Of a stretch of DNA of 64,000 nucleotides, positions 1 through 11,239 are shown piece after piece; positions within the stretch are counted from its first letter, which is position 1, and every line of letters starts with the position of its first letter. Position numbers and translations under genes: made by a program. The stretch comes from Forficula auricularia (Eukaryota; Arthropoda; Insecta; Dermaptera; Forficulidae): positions 434,001-498,000 of the forward strand of contig JALMQS010000267.1 of assembly GCA_024734495.1 (NCBI GenBank). The letters run 5' to 3'. The notes under the pieces were generated by a model. The model had not been told where the DNA came from, ran no database searches, and worked only from the letters and a program-made list of their open reading frames with translations.

Positions 1-667
1 TCAGAGCATTCAGGCAAAATGCCATCTCTCATTACTTTCTATACTTTCTTAGTTTTTTCATTCATGGGTTATCTTCAGAATTAAACCGTATATTGCATTA
101 CTATATTGGTATACTTTACTCAATTTACCAATTCATGTTTAGGCGTTTTTTTGCATCAGACATTTTATGATGTCATAGTGGCCCAAGCTGATGTATGGAC
201 CAACAAACTCAGATCAGTTTGATATTATCTATGTCATCAGTGCATTCATCCCAAGAACGGAATTTATTTGTGCTGCTTTGACTTTTTCTTTTTCTATTTT
301 GTAATATTAATTGATATTAATTTTTTACTACTTCTGTATTGTTTTTGAAGAGGAAATTGTAATGCAATGAGAGGGAATACTACCCCCTCTGTGATTTAAG
401 TACTTTTTTTTTGCTAAATAAACACTTATTTAGCGTCTAATAATAATAAAAATAAGTATGGTAATAATTTATCAAATTTACGATGAATAAAAATTTTTAT
501 TAAAAAATAAAAATTATTAATAACAGGAATAGTAGGTAATTGGTAATAAATTGAACGTCAGGTAAGGTTACACAAAAATGAATTTTGCTATTAGACAAAA
601 CATCATTAACATATACTTGGCTCAAAATAATCACAACAATCTTGCAAAAGTCTTTTCTTTAACAAAT
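1..667. other. AT-rich sequence, no gene seen
   Basis: No open frame of useful length and no recognised element. Poly-A/T runs and short AT repeats dominate. Confidence 0.5.
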
Positions 668-880
668 AAAATTTCTCGTTCTCTATCTCTATGTTCACTG
701 ACCTCCAAATTAAACTACTTAACCGATTGACTTGAAATTTGCAACATAGACTCCTGATGGGTCAAGTAGCCGATAGGATTCATAAAAATCAAATTTTTTA
801 TCCCCGGAGGAACTTTTTTTGTATTCTTCTTTAGAACTTCATTATCTCTGGAGAATGGGTGCAAGTGATTTATGATTATC
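668..880. repeat. Interspersed repeat, copy 1 of 2
   Basis: The segment around 'tgttcactgacctccaaat' to 'ttattctctggag' is closely matched at 8328-8520, with the same order of motifs ('cttgaaatttgcaa', 'gattcataaaaa', 'attcttct'). Two diverged copies in one window show it is a dispersed repeat. The wording resembles degenerate transposon UTR sequence, but no family is recognised. Confidence 0.6.
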
Positions 881-982
881 CGAAACGAGTCTTAAAAATA
901 TAATAAGACGAAATTTGAAAGAGATTTTCAGTAGGTATATCCATTTTATTTCAATATTCTTTCTTAATAAAATTTATAATTC

Positions 983-1058
983 CAGCAGAAGACACACTCT
1001 TTTATTGTCTCCTTCAATATATAAAAATTCTGCTACTCTCGGCACAAAAACTTGATAT
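983..1058 (+). mobile_element. PLE family A terminal tail fragment
   Basis: Carries 'ttccagcagaagacacact', then 'ttgtctccttcaatatat' and 'ctgctactctcggca'. This is the same tail that follows the ribozyme motif in the 3.9, 8.7, 13.7, 42.1 and 55.9-58.8 kb copies. The ribozyme itself is absent, so this is a terminal stub. Confidence 0.75.
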
Positions 1059-1361
1059 TTAATACTATTAATTGTTAATAATTTAAAATTTCTTAAAATT
1101 AAAATAATAATAATAATAAAGTGTCATATATTATATCATTGGATTCAAAAAAAAATCTTATTTAGTAGCCCTTAAATTTAAAATTTCGCATTAAATTTAA
1201 AAAATCTATATAATAAAAATGAATTTCTGTTTCTTTGTAAGCGCAGATCTCTCAAATGCCTGGACCGATTTGGCTAATTTTTTTTTAATATTTCATTATT
1301 CGTGTCCATGATTAATAATTAAAGGAATCGTAGGGAGTTGGACAAGATTTTAAATTAAATT

Positions 1362-1604
1362 AAATATAAGTTTTGATTAAATATGCCATACGTTTCGTTG
1401 TTGTTTTGCAACTTCTTCAGGGCTCATTTATTAAACTTATTTGTCAGATTTTTAACTAAGAAAACTAATAGAAAAAAGAATACTGTTTGAAATGTTTTTT
1501 CTCTAGTTAAAAATCCTGACAAATAAGTTTAATAAATGAGCCACTGAGGAAGTTACAAAACAGCAACGAAACGTATGGCATATTTAATCAAAACTTGTAT
1601 TTAA
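1362..1604. mobile_element. Inverted pair of PLE-like ends
   Basis: Arms at about 1362-1459 and 1505-1604 are near-perfect inverted copies around a 45-base spacer. Each arm holds a degenerate hammerhead-like string ('ccactgaggaag' followed by 'cgaaacgt' when the right arm is read 5'-3'). There is no coding body. It has the same plan as the pairs at 6354, 39968 and 51345. Confidence 0.6.
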
Positions 1605-2860
1605 TTTTTTTTAATGTTCGTAATAGTCCAATTCAGGTTAATACGTAAAAAAAAATTGTAAAAATTCGGGAAAAACTAAAAAAAAAACAGGTTAGCCAAC
1701 ATAGCTTGCCAGACAATAAAAGAACTAAACGAGCAAAAAAAAACAAGTGTTGGCGGCCCTGTTTGTAAGATTTTTGAGTGTCATTCATTCTCAATAGTTC
1801 TAACCACATTATCGTTGAAGAAGAATTTAATACTGCATTTTTACTTAAGTATTTATTTAGTAACATTTTTATTGTATAGATTATTTTATTTTATTTGATT
1901 TTCTCAAATTGTAAATATTTATTTTTTCCAAATAATAAATACAATATTATAATTATTTTGTCAAAGTTTTTTATAAAAAAAAAAATATTAAAAATGATAA
2001 TCATCGAGAAATTTTCGTTTTTTTAGGTTTGAAAAAGGTTTATCTATTTTTTTTAAAGTACATTTAAATTACAGTTAAATAGAATCTTAAATTATATCTA
2101 TTTAAGATTTATAATAAAACAATTATATTTATTCTCTGTAACTAATAAAACATCAATAAAGCAGCCACATGGAGGTCCAGGGGCGAAGCCCCCGGCTAGA
2201 AAAAAAGGCCCGCCGAAAGCGGGACTTGAAGCTAGTATAATATGATAATAATCGAGATCGAGATGATCATAGACATAACCTAAGCCAAAACTAATCAGAA
2301 ACAACACATTAGAATTCGCTCAAAAATGTAATTTGTAAATAATACTGCACAATTACAATAATAATACTATATATATTTGCCTAGATTAATTTGCCGCAAC
2401 GCTGACGTAATGCTGCCGACAGGGAGCGCCAACGATATATTTGCGGCAAATTTGAAATATAATCGTAATTTGGACTCGAATTTTGAAATGAAAGACTCCA
2501 ATTGATTTTAAGATGATAATTAAGAAACCTTAAATATATTAATAATTATTCCTCCTCCCCCTCCTCACCACCCAAAAATTAAATATTGAATTCGCTTTTC
2601 TTTGCGCACAGAAAATGAAATGAATCACATCTTATTTGATTTATATATTATTTGTTTATTTTTTAATAATTTGGCAATTTCTTATAATTTTTTAAAAATC
2701 TAAATTTTGTTATTCTTATTTTTTGATTTTTACAAAATTAAACGACTTAAGACACGCATGCCCATATGAGAGTCTCATTGCAATACTAGATGGAACAGCC
2801 TGTCATACAAACAACACCTGATCTCTTTTAAATATTTGGAGCCTTATATCGATTATCGAT
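1605..2860. other. AT-rich stretch with one GC-rich hairpin cluster
   Basis: Mostly low-complexity AT sequence. At 2176-2225 there are two compact hairpins: 'aggggcgaagccccc' and 'cccgccgaaagcggg'. They are the kind of GC hairpin found near ends of Helitron-like or other elements. No gene is seen; the short frames here are AT noise. Confidence 0.4.
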
Positions 2861-3360
2861 CCCAAATTAAAAAAAATATGATATAATATTGCAATGGGGT
2901 TAGGGAGGGTATGTGGTTGGAGGGGTAGGGAAATTAGTTTGGTAAGGGGACGTTTAAGGGGAATATTCCTGAGTGTGAGAATACTAACCTTTATAGACGT
3001 GGAGGTGGTGGTGTAACTCAGTGTATCTCGTTGTACTAGTTTGATAAACTACTGAATTTACTCTTATGTTTCAAATTCTACGTTACTGAAGTTAATCTGA
3101 TGCAATGAATTTACAAAAAAATAAAAAAAAATAATTTCAAATAGGCAAAAATAAAATAAAAATACTTAAATGAATTCTAGCTGCAAAGGAGAATGGGGAA
3201 ATTTTCTTAACAGTGAAAGATAATCAAAAATTTAATTATAATATATGATTTATTAAGGTCCTTGGTGAAGTTAACAGTCAGAAAGAATTAAATAATTTGA
3301 TGGCTTTAAGGGGTGAACGGAGATCGTTCAAAGAAATTGTGATTAATTACGTTTGCTCTT
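2861..3360. other. Intergenic or intronic, G-rich patch 2890-3015
   Basis: A purine/G-rich patch with TGG/AGG runs lies in otherwise AT-rich DNA. There is no open frame and no recognised repeat. Confidence 0.35.
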
Positions 3361-3720
3361 GAAGTGTGCTGATCGGTTCAAAGTAATTCAAACAGCACTA
3401 ACTGCGCCGTGGCCACCTCTCGCTCAGGTTCCGTAGACTGCCACGTCGAAGAGTATGTAACGGGCCTGGAGTCTCGCCTTTTTGATAAGCTTCCGTGGTG
3501 TCTTCACGAGAGTCGGACAGATATTCTTGCCCGTGCGGTTTAATTAGCTATCGTGCTAATGATAGAAGTGCCAATGGAGGGGCTAGCAAGTGGATGAATG
3601 CAAATGCCCGCAAAAACGGCTCCAGGACGAAGAAATATACTCGTGATATCGAGTTGATGTAGGCGCCGTGAATATTGGAAGAATAGCGATGTAAATGTGG
3701 TGTAGAGATACGGAGCGATA
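3361..3720. other. Balanced-GC single-copy island
   Basis: About 350 bases of near-balanced base composition inside AT-rich DNA, with no match elsewhere in the window. A 126-codon minus-strand frame (3548-3928) overlaps it, but that frame runs into the PLE tail at 3826 and reads as low-complexity hydrophobic sequence. I do not call it a gene. It could be a conserved non-coding element or a decayed exon or LTR. Confidence 0.3.
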
Positions 3721-3825
3721 ATTTCAATGATAAGAGCGTGGTAGGATAATGGAGTATAGAGGGAAGAATAGAGAAGAGTAATAGAGAGAGTGTATAATAT
3801 GGAGAGTTAAATTGAAAGTTTTTGC

Positions 3826-4068
3826 CGAGAGTAGCAGAATTTTTATATATTGAAGGAGACAATAAAAGAGTGTGTCTTCTGCTGGAATTATAAATTTTAT
3901 TTAATTTAATTTTATGTAATACTTTCATTCATAAATTAATTCCTGTGAATACATTGTAATAGACTGATGAAGAGGGCAAAGCCCTCGAAACTATAGTCTC
4001 GTTATAAATAAATAAAATTTATAATTCCAGCAGAAGACACACTCTTTTATTGTCTCCTTCAATATGGA
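3826..4068. mobile_element. PLE family A inverted pair of ends
   Basis: A minus-orientation tail (3826-3905, 'ttttgccgagagtagcag', 'cagcagaag' reversed) abuts a plus-orientation end (3910-4068). The plus end contains the ribozyme motif followed by the tail 'ttccagcagaagacacact'. There is no coding body between them. The plus half matches the right end of the large PLE at 58650-58808. Confidence 0.8.
3964..3998 (+). ncRNA. Hammerhead-type ribozyme motif, PLE A
   Basis: Core CTGATGA, one extra A, helix II GAGGGC/GCCCTC with an AAA loop, then GAAAC, a TATA loop and GTC. The predicted cleavage is 3' of the C at 3998. GAAAC-TATA-GTC gives the two-base-pair helix III known from PLE hammerheads. 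Helix I with the flanks is weak. Confidence 0.7.
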
Positions 4069-4124
4069 GAGTGTAATGTAAGAGAGATGTAGTGTAAGAG
4101 AGCCGTAACGTAAGAGAATAATAT

Positions 4125-4210
4125 AGGTAGAGGTATAATATAGAGAGGTATAATATAGAGAGGTATAATATAGAGAGGTATAATATAGAGAGGTATAATA
4201 TAGAGTGTAA
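4125..4210. repeat. 15-base minisatellite
   Basis: Five near-identical units of 'aggtataatatagag'. They are bordered on both sides by looser 'gtgtaatgtaagagag' units (4069-4125 and 4205-4225). Confidence 0.85.
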
Positions 4211-4225
4211 TGTAAGAGAGGGATA

Positions 4226-5555
4226 AAATAAAAAAGTTCCTCTATTTCTCCGTGTTGGCCCTTTTATGCCTTTTCAATAGTGTCTCCTCGGTGGGTGGAG
4301 ACGACGTTTCATACGATTCTCTGTTTTCTATCCCTTCTAAGGTCCATCGCCAATCATAATGTTCTATTTTGTTAAATGAGGGTGTTTGACCCCTGTTCAA
4401 TCTCACTCCCCTGACTATATTCAGAACTGGGCCTTAAAGCTCATATACCACGAATGACTTTAGATAATCCCGGCTTAAGCCAGCTTCTCTTTAAATATGA
4501 AAAATAAACTAATTTTTACGAAATTTATTCTATATTTGGCTTGACTGGTTAATCTCTTTCCTATTTTTAAGTTATTAAATTAATAAATTATGAAAAAGTT
4601 CAGATTTAAGATTTTTTAACTCTACTATGCATAAAAAAAACATACTTCTAAATTTGATTCTGTTCAACAATGTGCGAAAATGGGTTGTTACCATTTTAAT
4701 ATAATTCTCCTCTTCACACGATACCACTTATTTAAATAAATCTATTTCCACACAAAAAATATCACAATGCTGTAGATTGTAGAAAAAAATACTTCCAGAT
4801 TCATATCTAGAGCCTCATTTCTGTAGCTGTGTCAGGACGAAAATGAGGCGAAACTTTTAAGAGACTATGTATTTTCGGGAGTTTACATGTATACATTTGG
4901 AGTGTGGTTTTTTAAGAGGAATAAAATTTTTGGACCGAGACGCCGCCCGCCAGGGCACTAGCCCGGAGGGCCGTGCTCGTAATAATAATAATAATCGTTC
5001 AAGAGTAATTTTTATTGAATACCCCTGGTTAATAATAATAATTTTAATGATGTATTGAAATTTGTTTTTTCGTTTAAGAGACAATAATAATTAAAAAGTA
5101 TCAAATTTCTAATTATTATTTTTTTTAATTATTACGATTTTAATTAAACATTAGTTATTGACATTGTTTTAATATTTTATTTATTTATAGATAATTGGTA
5201 ATAATTAAAGCTATCGATATTTTTATTGTTCGTATAATTAATAAAAACGTAACTATTAAAGAGAACGATTTTATTATTTGGAATAATTTGAAGTTAGTTT
5301 TTGTTTGAGGGCTATAATAATATTAACAAATTGTTTATCATCTCTATGACTATGTCTCTGTGCTGGATTCTCCTTGAAGCTAGTATAGGATAAAAAAATA
5401 TTGAGATATGGACCTGAAAATAATTGTAATTTTAATACTAACTCACTCACTATAGGAGGTAATCGAAACGTTTCGGATTTTTCTAATCATTTATCATGAT
5501 GAATTTTCTCAAGGGCTTGGGGTTGTCAAGGGATTTAGTGCCCTTTTGGGGGGGG
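4226..5555. other. No gene seen; short GC-rich hairpin at 4935-4980
   Basis: AT-rich. At 4935-4975 a GC-rich block ('gacgccgcccgccagggca' then 'cccggagggccg') is followed by (AAT)n. Opposed 60-75 codon frames cross it in both directions and neither has protein-like composition. It is probably the end of a decayed element. Confidence 0.35.
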
Positions 5556-5560
5556 GGAAT

Positions 5561-5708
5561 GTTTCAAGTGGTGTACACAATAGAGGTCAAACAATTTGAG
5601 TGAAGAACACATCCTATTTTGTGTAAATTTACTTTTACCGAAGGGGGGGCGGGGGCGAATCTAAGCCAAGGGGTTCTGGGGGGCGGATAACGGATAACGG
5701 CCACTACC
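5561..5708. repeat. Dispersed repeat (left part), paralogue at 7645-7857
   Basis: Starts 'gtttcaagtggtgtacaca' and runs to 'ggataacggccactacc'. It continues after the hAT insertion at 6077-6148 with 'gcatatttccc' and 'tccgatgataataataag'. The copy at 7645-7857 has the same sequence without the insertion. Confidence 0.8.
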
Positions 5709-6076
5709 CACGAGCGGATCCAGGAATTTTTATGGGGGGAGAAGGTATATAAGATCTACTTTTTATCTCGAAAGTGTGTCGCGATCGAATTGTCCAAGCG
5801 GGGGGTGGGGGGGGGGAGCAGTGACGCCCTTTCACACACGCACACATAGAACTTTATTTTCAATTTTAAAATTTAAAAAAAAAAATGTTTTTTTTTTACA
5901 AATTTCATATCTCATATATTTTAAGTTCATTAAAATAAAAAAAAATTGTTATAAATTTCCTGTCGATTTGGCCGCCGTTTTTTGGCCTCTGCGTGCGACG
6001 AACGTGTTGCACTCCCGCCAGGCACGGGCCTGTATGGGGGCGATCGCCCCTCCGCCCCCTCCTGGATCCGCCCTTG
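5709..6076 (-). mobile_element. hAT-type non-autonomous element, 368 bases
   Basis: Ends are CACGAGCGGATCCAGG and the complement of CAAGGGCGGATCCAGG, flanked by the perfect 8-base duplication ccactacc (5701-5708 and 6077-6084). The paralogue at 7645-7857 has a single ccactacc with no insert, so it serves as the empty site. The interior matches the 24321-24714 copy in reverse ('cttggacaattcgatcg', 'acactttcgagataaaaag'). No transposase. Eight-base duplications and short inverted repeats are the hAT hallmark. Confidence 0.85.
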
Positions 6077-6350
6077 CCACTACCACTAGCATATTTCCCA
6101 TCTTTGTCTTATCCGATGATAATAATAAGTTGGGGCTCACTGACTATTCGTTGCATTGCAACAATGTGGCTTTTAAGAGAGGGTTCGAGAATTTCAAACG
6201 AAAGTACGTACATATATATTTTAAATTCTCTATATTTTTACTTTATCCATTACTTTATCCATTTCGAAAAATTGTAAGTTGTTCATTTTTAGTTGTATGA
6301 GGTTTGCTTATATTTATCATGACCCCCTTTCTTAAATATTATAATAGTAA
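6077..6350. repeat. Repeat remainder plus second dispersed segment
   Basis: 6077-6148 completes the 5561 repeat. 6158-6250 ('caacaatgtggcttttaag', 'aaacgaaagtac') recurs at 6968-7060 with a short insertion. The 174-codon plus-strand frame 5776-6300 spans the hAT element and this repeat and is not a gene. Confidence 0.6.
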
Positions 6351-6353
6351 ATA

Positions 6354-6580
6354 TTAATGTAATTTTTGTTTTTCAGAGGATGAGGAATAAAATAAGTGTT
6401 TATTTACGACTTATTAATTGCAACGTTTCGCCACTTTTATTGCAGCATATTCAGGCTCTTGATAAATAAAGAGCCTGAATAAGCTGCAATAAAAGTGACG
6501 AAAACGTTGCAATTGATAAGTCGTAAATAAACACTTATTTTGTTCCTCATCATCCGCTGAGAAACAAAAATTACATTAAT
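6354..6580. mobile_element. Inverted pair of PLE-like ends
   Basis: Arms 6354-6460 and 6466-6580 are almost perfect inverted copies meeting at a short centre. Each carries 'gcctgaataagctgc...gtgacgaaaacg', a degenerate CTGAnnA...CGAAAC string. There is no body. A transcript would form one long hairpin. Confidence 0.65.
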
Positions 6581-6599
6581 AAATTATGGAACTGAATCC

Positions 6600-7560
6600 C
6601 AATAATGACATTAGTAAATATTATTATTTTATATATTTATTAAATTAATCAATTATATTTTTTTTAATTATTAGCTAATAATTAGAAAACAAATATAATA
6701 ATTATTTATTGATTATTACAAAATAATTAAAATCACTTTCAAATAAAATTTGAAATAATAGTGAAACCTTTTCAAGACTTGGTACGTTCTCTGCAATTTC
6801 GGTGGATTAAAATAGATAATTATTTTTTGATGATAAATTTCGATTTAATATTTAAACCTAGAGTCAAAAAAAGCCTTTTCTAGATTAATAGAAATTATAT
6901 ATCTTAAACTCTTTACAGTATTTTATTTTCCGTAGAAATTCTCAATTATGTTGATAAGTCCCCTTTGCAACAATGTCGCTTTTAAGAGAGGGTTCAAAAA
7001 GTATTTTTTTTCGAGATATTCAAACGAAAGTACATATATATTTTAAACTCTCTATATTTTTTTACTTAATCCAATACAAAACATGGGTAAAGTATTGTAA
7101 TCGGTATCGCGGCAAGCGAGACTTCAAACGGTCCTCATGTAAAGACTACGGAACCCATGCATGGTCTCAATAAAAGTCACAAATTATAGTATTTAATTAG
7201 ATTGAATTTTATCATGTGAAATTTGAAAGATATTTTCACAGTATATCGATCCTTTTTTTCTTATTATTAATTTATTTATTAAAATTAATCAATTATATTT
7301 TTTAATTATTAGCTAATAATTAGAAAACAAATATAATAATTATTGATTATTACGAAATAATAAAAATCACTTTCAACTAAAATTTGAAATAATAGTGAAA
7401 CCTTTTCAAGACTTGGTACGCTCTCTGCAATAATAGATAATAATTTTTTGATGATAAATATTTAAATCTAATATTTTCTAGCCTAAGTCTTTTCTAGATT
7501 AATAGAAATTATGAAATTATTATTTTTTGACTAAGATAAGTGTGAACCTAGATGTTGCCC
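6600..7560. repeat. Two copies of PLE family E terminal repeat
   Basis: 6640-6900 and 7262-7520 share 'taattattagctaataatt', 'gaaaacaaatataataatt', 'gtgaaaccttttcaagact' and 'tttctagattaatagaaat'. The same module recurs at 9360-9560, 11540-11720 and four times in 20.6-22.3 kb. The array context at 20.5 kb links it to a degenerate ribozyme string, so it is probably PLE terminal sequence. Confidence 0.65.
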
Positions 7561-7592
7561 GTAGCGAAGTGACAGGGAACATCTAGTTTGAC
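7545..7592. other. Terminal hairpin of unknown element
   Basis: 'cctagatgttgcccg' and 'cagggaacatctagt' form an imperfect hairpin ending in CTAG-T. A 3' hairpin next to CTAG|T would fit a Helitron 3' end, but no 5' end could be paired with it. Confidence 0.3.
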
Positions 7593-7644
7593 CTAAATAG
7601 GATTAGTATTTTTTGTTGTTGTTGTTAATGTTGTTCTGTCCATT

Positions 7645-7857
7645 GTTTCAAGTGGTGTACACAATTGAGGTCAAACAATTTGAGTGAAGAACACTTCATA
7701 TTTTGTGTAAATTTACTTTTACCGGAGTTGGGCGTTGGTAAATCTGAGCCAGGGGGTTCTAGGGGGCGGATAACGGATAACGGCCACTACCACTGGCATA
7801 TTTCCCGTCTTTGTCTATCCGATGATAATAATAAGTTCTATAAGGCTCACTGACTCG
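7645..7857. repeat. Uninterrupted copy of the 5561 repeat (hAT empty site)
   Basis: Matches 5561-5708 plus 6077-6148 and contains one 'ccactacc' at the position where the other copy holds the hAT insertion. It defines the exact ends of that insertion. Confidence 0.8.
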
Positions 7858-7879
7858 TCGTCGCTTAACATAATTTATC

Positions 7880-8200
7880 TTCCTCTGATTTAATTCTCTC
7901 TCTGTCTTCTAGTTGGTTAATCCTTCGGGAGATGGAAACGGAGGAAATTAGTAATTATCAGCGAATTAGACAGAGAGAGGGAATCCGGATCGATCCTCTA
8001 TAGAGGGCGTCCATCTAGAATCCAACAACCACCCTCGGGGCGGATTTCAAGGTGGCTGCGTCCATTTTTAGTTGGGGTTGAGGAATAAGGCATCAAAAGA
8101 CGCCTGGAACCGTGACGGCCATCTTGCCTGCTTGGCCATTGTCAAGTTAGCTCTAATTGAAAACCACTCTCTGGATTTCCCCTCTCTTTGTATACGATCT
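7880..8200. other. Single-copy, balanced-GC segment
   Basis: No internal repeat and no match elsewhere in the window. Contains 'gacggccatcttgcc' (YY1-like CCATCTTG) and CT-rich blocks. No convincing open frame. Candidate non-coding conserved sequence. Confidence 0.3.
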
Positions 8201-8327
8201 TAGACAATAAGACAGGAATATATACACTAGAAAGAGAGATTATATTTCGATAGAAACGAACCGTGTCAAGTTAGGAACAAGTTTGCAGTCCTTAAATGGG
8301 ATCCATGCTAATAAGAACAATCAATTT

Positions 8328-8520
8328 TGAGATTCTATATCTCTATGTTCACCGACCTGTAAATTAAACTGCTTAACCGATCGACTTGAAATTTGCAAGA
8401 TATACTCCTGAGGGGTCAACTAACCGATATGATTCATAAAAAATGAACTTTTATTCCCAGAAGGGTTTTTTGTCTATTCTTCTTAAGAACACCATTATCA
8501 GAGATGAATTTTTATAGCTT
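8328..8520. repeat. Interspersed repeat, copy 2 of 2
   Basis: Diverged copy of 668-880 with the same motif order. Confidence 0.6.
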
Positions 8521-8647
8521 TTGGAGCTGGTTATCTGAACATCGAGATAGTTGAAAGATGACACTTGTTTCACTATGGTGTTATACAGTTGTATCTAACA
8601 GCGTACTGGTTCTTTAGCTAATGTTGTTTTCGTCTTTTTTATTAAAA

Positions 8648-8835
8648 TGAAAGTTTTTGCCGAGAGTAGCAGAATTTTTATATATTGAAGGAGACAATAA
8701 AAGAGTGTGTCTTCTGCTGGAATTATAAATTTTATTTATTTATAACGAGACTATAGTTTCGAGGGCTTTGCCCTCTTCATCAGTCTATAACAATGTATTC
8801 ACAGGAATTAATTTATGAATGAAAGGTTAAAATCT
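8648..8835 (-). mobile_element. PLE family A end
   Basis: Reading on the minus strand: 'ttaattcctgtgaatacat', the ribozyme motif, then the full tail to 'ctgctactctcggca'. At 8824-8865 the flank forms a small palindrome ('gaaaggttaaaatctttca' and its reverse). No coding part. Confidence 0.8.
8749..8783 (-). ncRNA. Hammerhead-type ribozyme motif, PLE A
   Basis: Same sequence as the 3964 copy: CTGATGA + A, GAGGGC/GCCCTC helix II, GAAAC-TATA-GTC. Predicted cleavage is just after the complement of 8749. Confidence 0.7.
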
Positions 8836-8867
8836 TTCATGTGGTTGAAAGATTTTAACCTTTCATG

Positions 8868-9358
8868 GTTCTTTTTTTATCCGAAAGGGGATGTCTTAGG
8901 ATGGTGTCATATTAATTTGGTCAAGTTCTGATGATATGATCACTATTAATAACATCACTAAAAAGAGAAAATAAAAATTTTTAAGAAAAAATAAAAACCG
9001 ACTTCAAAAAATTAAATGCAACAAATAAAATACACTAAAAGGTATAAAATAATTATTATTATCTTATTTAGTTACAACTAAACGACGAAATATTAACACG
9101 AAATTACTTTTTGAAGTCGGTGCCAAACATATACCTTTTATGAATCGCACTCGACGGATCTTACTTAGTACGTTTGGAGGATATGCTCGCTTATAGGTAT
9201 AACTTGTTTGGTACCGACTTCAAAAAGTAATTTCGTGTTAATATTTCGTCGTTTAGTTGTAACTAAATAAGATAATAATTATTTTATACCTTTTAGTGTA
9301 TTTTATTTGTTGCATTTAATTTTTGAAGTCGGTTTTTATTTTTTTCTAAAAATTTTAT
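8868..9358. mobile_element. Palindromic element, copy 1
   Basis: A core of about 360 bases (8989-9350) has roughly 150-base inverted arms beginning 'aaaaaccgacttcaaaaa' around a 95-base centre. An adjoining 100-base flank ('gttctttttttatccgaaa') is shared with 28905-29020. The GACTTCAAAAA... end motif is common in insect repeats. There is no coding capacity, so it is probably a foldback or MITE-type element. Confidence 0.75.
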
Positions 9359-9359
9359 T

Positions 9360-9826
9360 TATTAAAAACAATCAATTATATTTTTAATTATTAGCTAATA
9401 ATTATTTAATAATTAGAAAACAAATATAATAATTATTAATTATTACAAAATAATAAAAATCACTTTAAACTAATTTTAAAATAGTGAAACTTTTTTAAGA
9501 CTCTTGTAAGACTCTTTTTTAAGACTTTTGTAAGACTCTGCAGTTTCGGTAGATTAATAGTAATTTTCCAGCTTCTTCAGGCTCTATAAAGAAACAAATA
9601 CATTCAAATTACTCATACTCACTTAAATTAACCTAATATACAATCAGCTTGATCAAATTTCTTCTAAACACTTTGCCAATTCATTTAACTTTACCATTTA
9701 GTTATATAGCCACATTTAAAGATACACTTTTCTCTCACTACGCCAATATTTATTTAGAGTACCGATAGTAACTTCACAAGCTCACCGCACACTCTCACTA
9801 GTGATCCCTTAATATAATACTTAGGC
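9360..9826. repeat. PLE family E terminal module plus flank
   Basis: Matches 21715-22140 over its whole length: the 'ttagctaataatt' module, then 'ttcaggctctataaa', 'cagcttgatcaaatttctt' and 'gatagtaacttcacaa'. It is therefore a second copy of the array unit at 20.5-22.3 kb. Confidence 0.7.
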
Positions 9827-10027
9827 CCAGTTGTATGTCGGTTGGTAAAGTTTTTGTAAAAGTTGACAAGGGTAAAACCTAAGAATTCACCTTATGCCCG
9901 GCGGGATGGCCAATCAGAAAAAGTGAGTGTCATCTGATTGGACATCCGGCCAGGCACATGGTGAATTCTAAGGTTTTACCCTTTGTCAACTTTTACAAAA
10001 ACTTTACCAACCGACATAGAACTGGCC
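9827..10027. mobile_element. PIF/Harbinger-like MITE
   Basis: A palindrome of about 200 bases with ends GGCCCAGTTGTATGTCGG and GGGCCAGTTCTATGTCGG (reverse), each next to TTA. The arms stay paired for 70 bases or more and the centre is GC-rich ('gcccggcgggatggcc'). A TTA duplication and GGSCC termini fit PIF/Harbinger; the family assignment is by these ends only. Confidence 0.6.
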
Positions 10028-10276
10028 CTTAGTATAATTGATCCTTTTCCTCTGAAATATTGATATATTTAATAATAATTAAAGTAATGATAATACACTT
10101 GTATATCCCATATTTTTGTGACGAATATGGGATATTTTTTTTTTTTTGAATCAAGAGTCGGATTTAATTTTATTATACTATAATAATTCAGTCAACTGTT
10201 TCAAAAATTATACTCAACAATTCAAAAACTAATTAGCATTAGTTTAATTTCTAGACAATAATTAAATTGATTCTCC

Positions 10277-10376
10277 TACCCAGGTAACACACAATATCCT
10301 CAGAATATTCTAAGGATATTCTAAGGACATTAAATCTTCTTAGAATATTCTGAGGATATTGTGTGTTACCTGGGTA
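10277..10376. mobile_element. 100-base palindromic MITE with TA duplication
   Basis: Ends 'cccaggtaacacacaatat' and its exact reverse complement, between TA dinucleotides. Internal 'tattctaaggatattctaa' spacer. It sits in a diverged dispersed repeat (10075-10430) related to 19680-19920. A TA duplication suggests Tc1/mariner-type mobilisation. Confidence 0.6.
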
Positions 10377-10450
10377 ATAATACATAAATTGATAGACAAA
10401 GTGTAATTGTTGTAATTTTATTTTTAATTGGAAAAATTTAATTAATAGTA

Positions 10451-11193
10451 ACCTGGAGGCACCGAGCGATGCTCGGTAACTTCTTCTTTCAGTTAAAATC
10501 TTTATTTTAATATTATTTTTAATTTAAAATTCTGATAAAAAGGTCGATTTTTATTTGAAAGCCGTTTTCAAATTAAAAAATACAAATATATCTATATAGT
10601 ATTCGACCACTCTACCCCACACCTCCACCCTGCTCGACCCCACCCCCGGATCCCCCACCACTGCCCCCACCTTCTGCACCCCACCTTCACCATATCCGCC
10701 CCCGCTCCGCATCAAGATCGCTTTCTCATCCTCAAAACTTGTTAATAGAGTTTGTTTCATCAAAATCGTTGAAGTCGTTTTTAAAATAAAAAAAAAATAC
10801 AAATACAAATACTTATATATATATATATACCTGGAAGACCGAGCTTTGTTTGGGTTTAGTTAATGCTTGACAACAACACACCACAATCACAATACTTCTT
10901 CAAGGCCTTTTAGAACAATGAATTAAGGCAACCCATAGTCTGCCTGGGTACAAAAGGAAAAGGGAAACCTTTTTTTAAAACCCTAAGAATGGGATTTGTC
11001 TACCTGAGAATAATTAATTTGATTACGAAAAAACCCATCAAAAACAATTTTGTCGAAGATGAGACCGTGACAGATCGAATTGTCATCCCAAAAACTCCCT
11101 AAGCCGTGAATTTCATCAAAATCGGTAGAGCCGTTTTCAAAATAAAACTAAGATACCAATATACAATTTTTGCTCGTTTAATAAGAGTAGATT
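10451..11193 (-). mobile_element. Helitron-like family X, near-complete copy
   Basis: On the minus strand it starts TCTACTCTTATTAAACGAGC and ends at a hairpin ACCGAGC-atc-GCTCGGT followed by GCCTCCAGGT. A TC start and a 3' hairpin about 10 bases from the end resemble Helitrons, but the terminal CTRR is not clear. The body is two tandem modules, each starting with (TA)n and 'ttgatgaaa' text. The second has a G-rich stretch. No Rep/helicase, so it is non-autonomous. Same size as the copy at 44915. Confidence 0.65.
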
Positions 11194-11239
11194 ATAATTT
11201 GTTTTAATCCATTGACGGAATTTATTTTAAATATTGATA

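Noticed and set aside
5776..6300. 174-codon plus-strand frame
   Set aside because: It spans the hAT element 5709-6076 and the broken dispersed repeat; composition follows the repeats.
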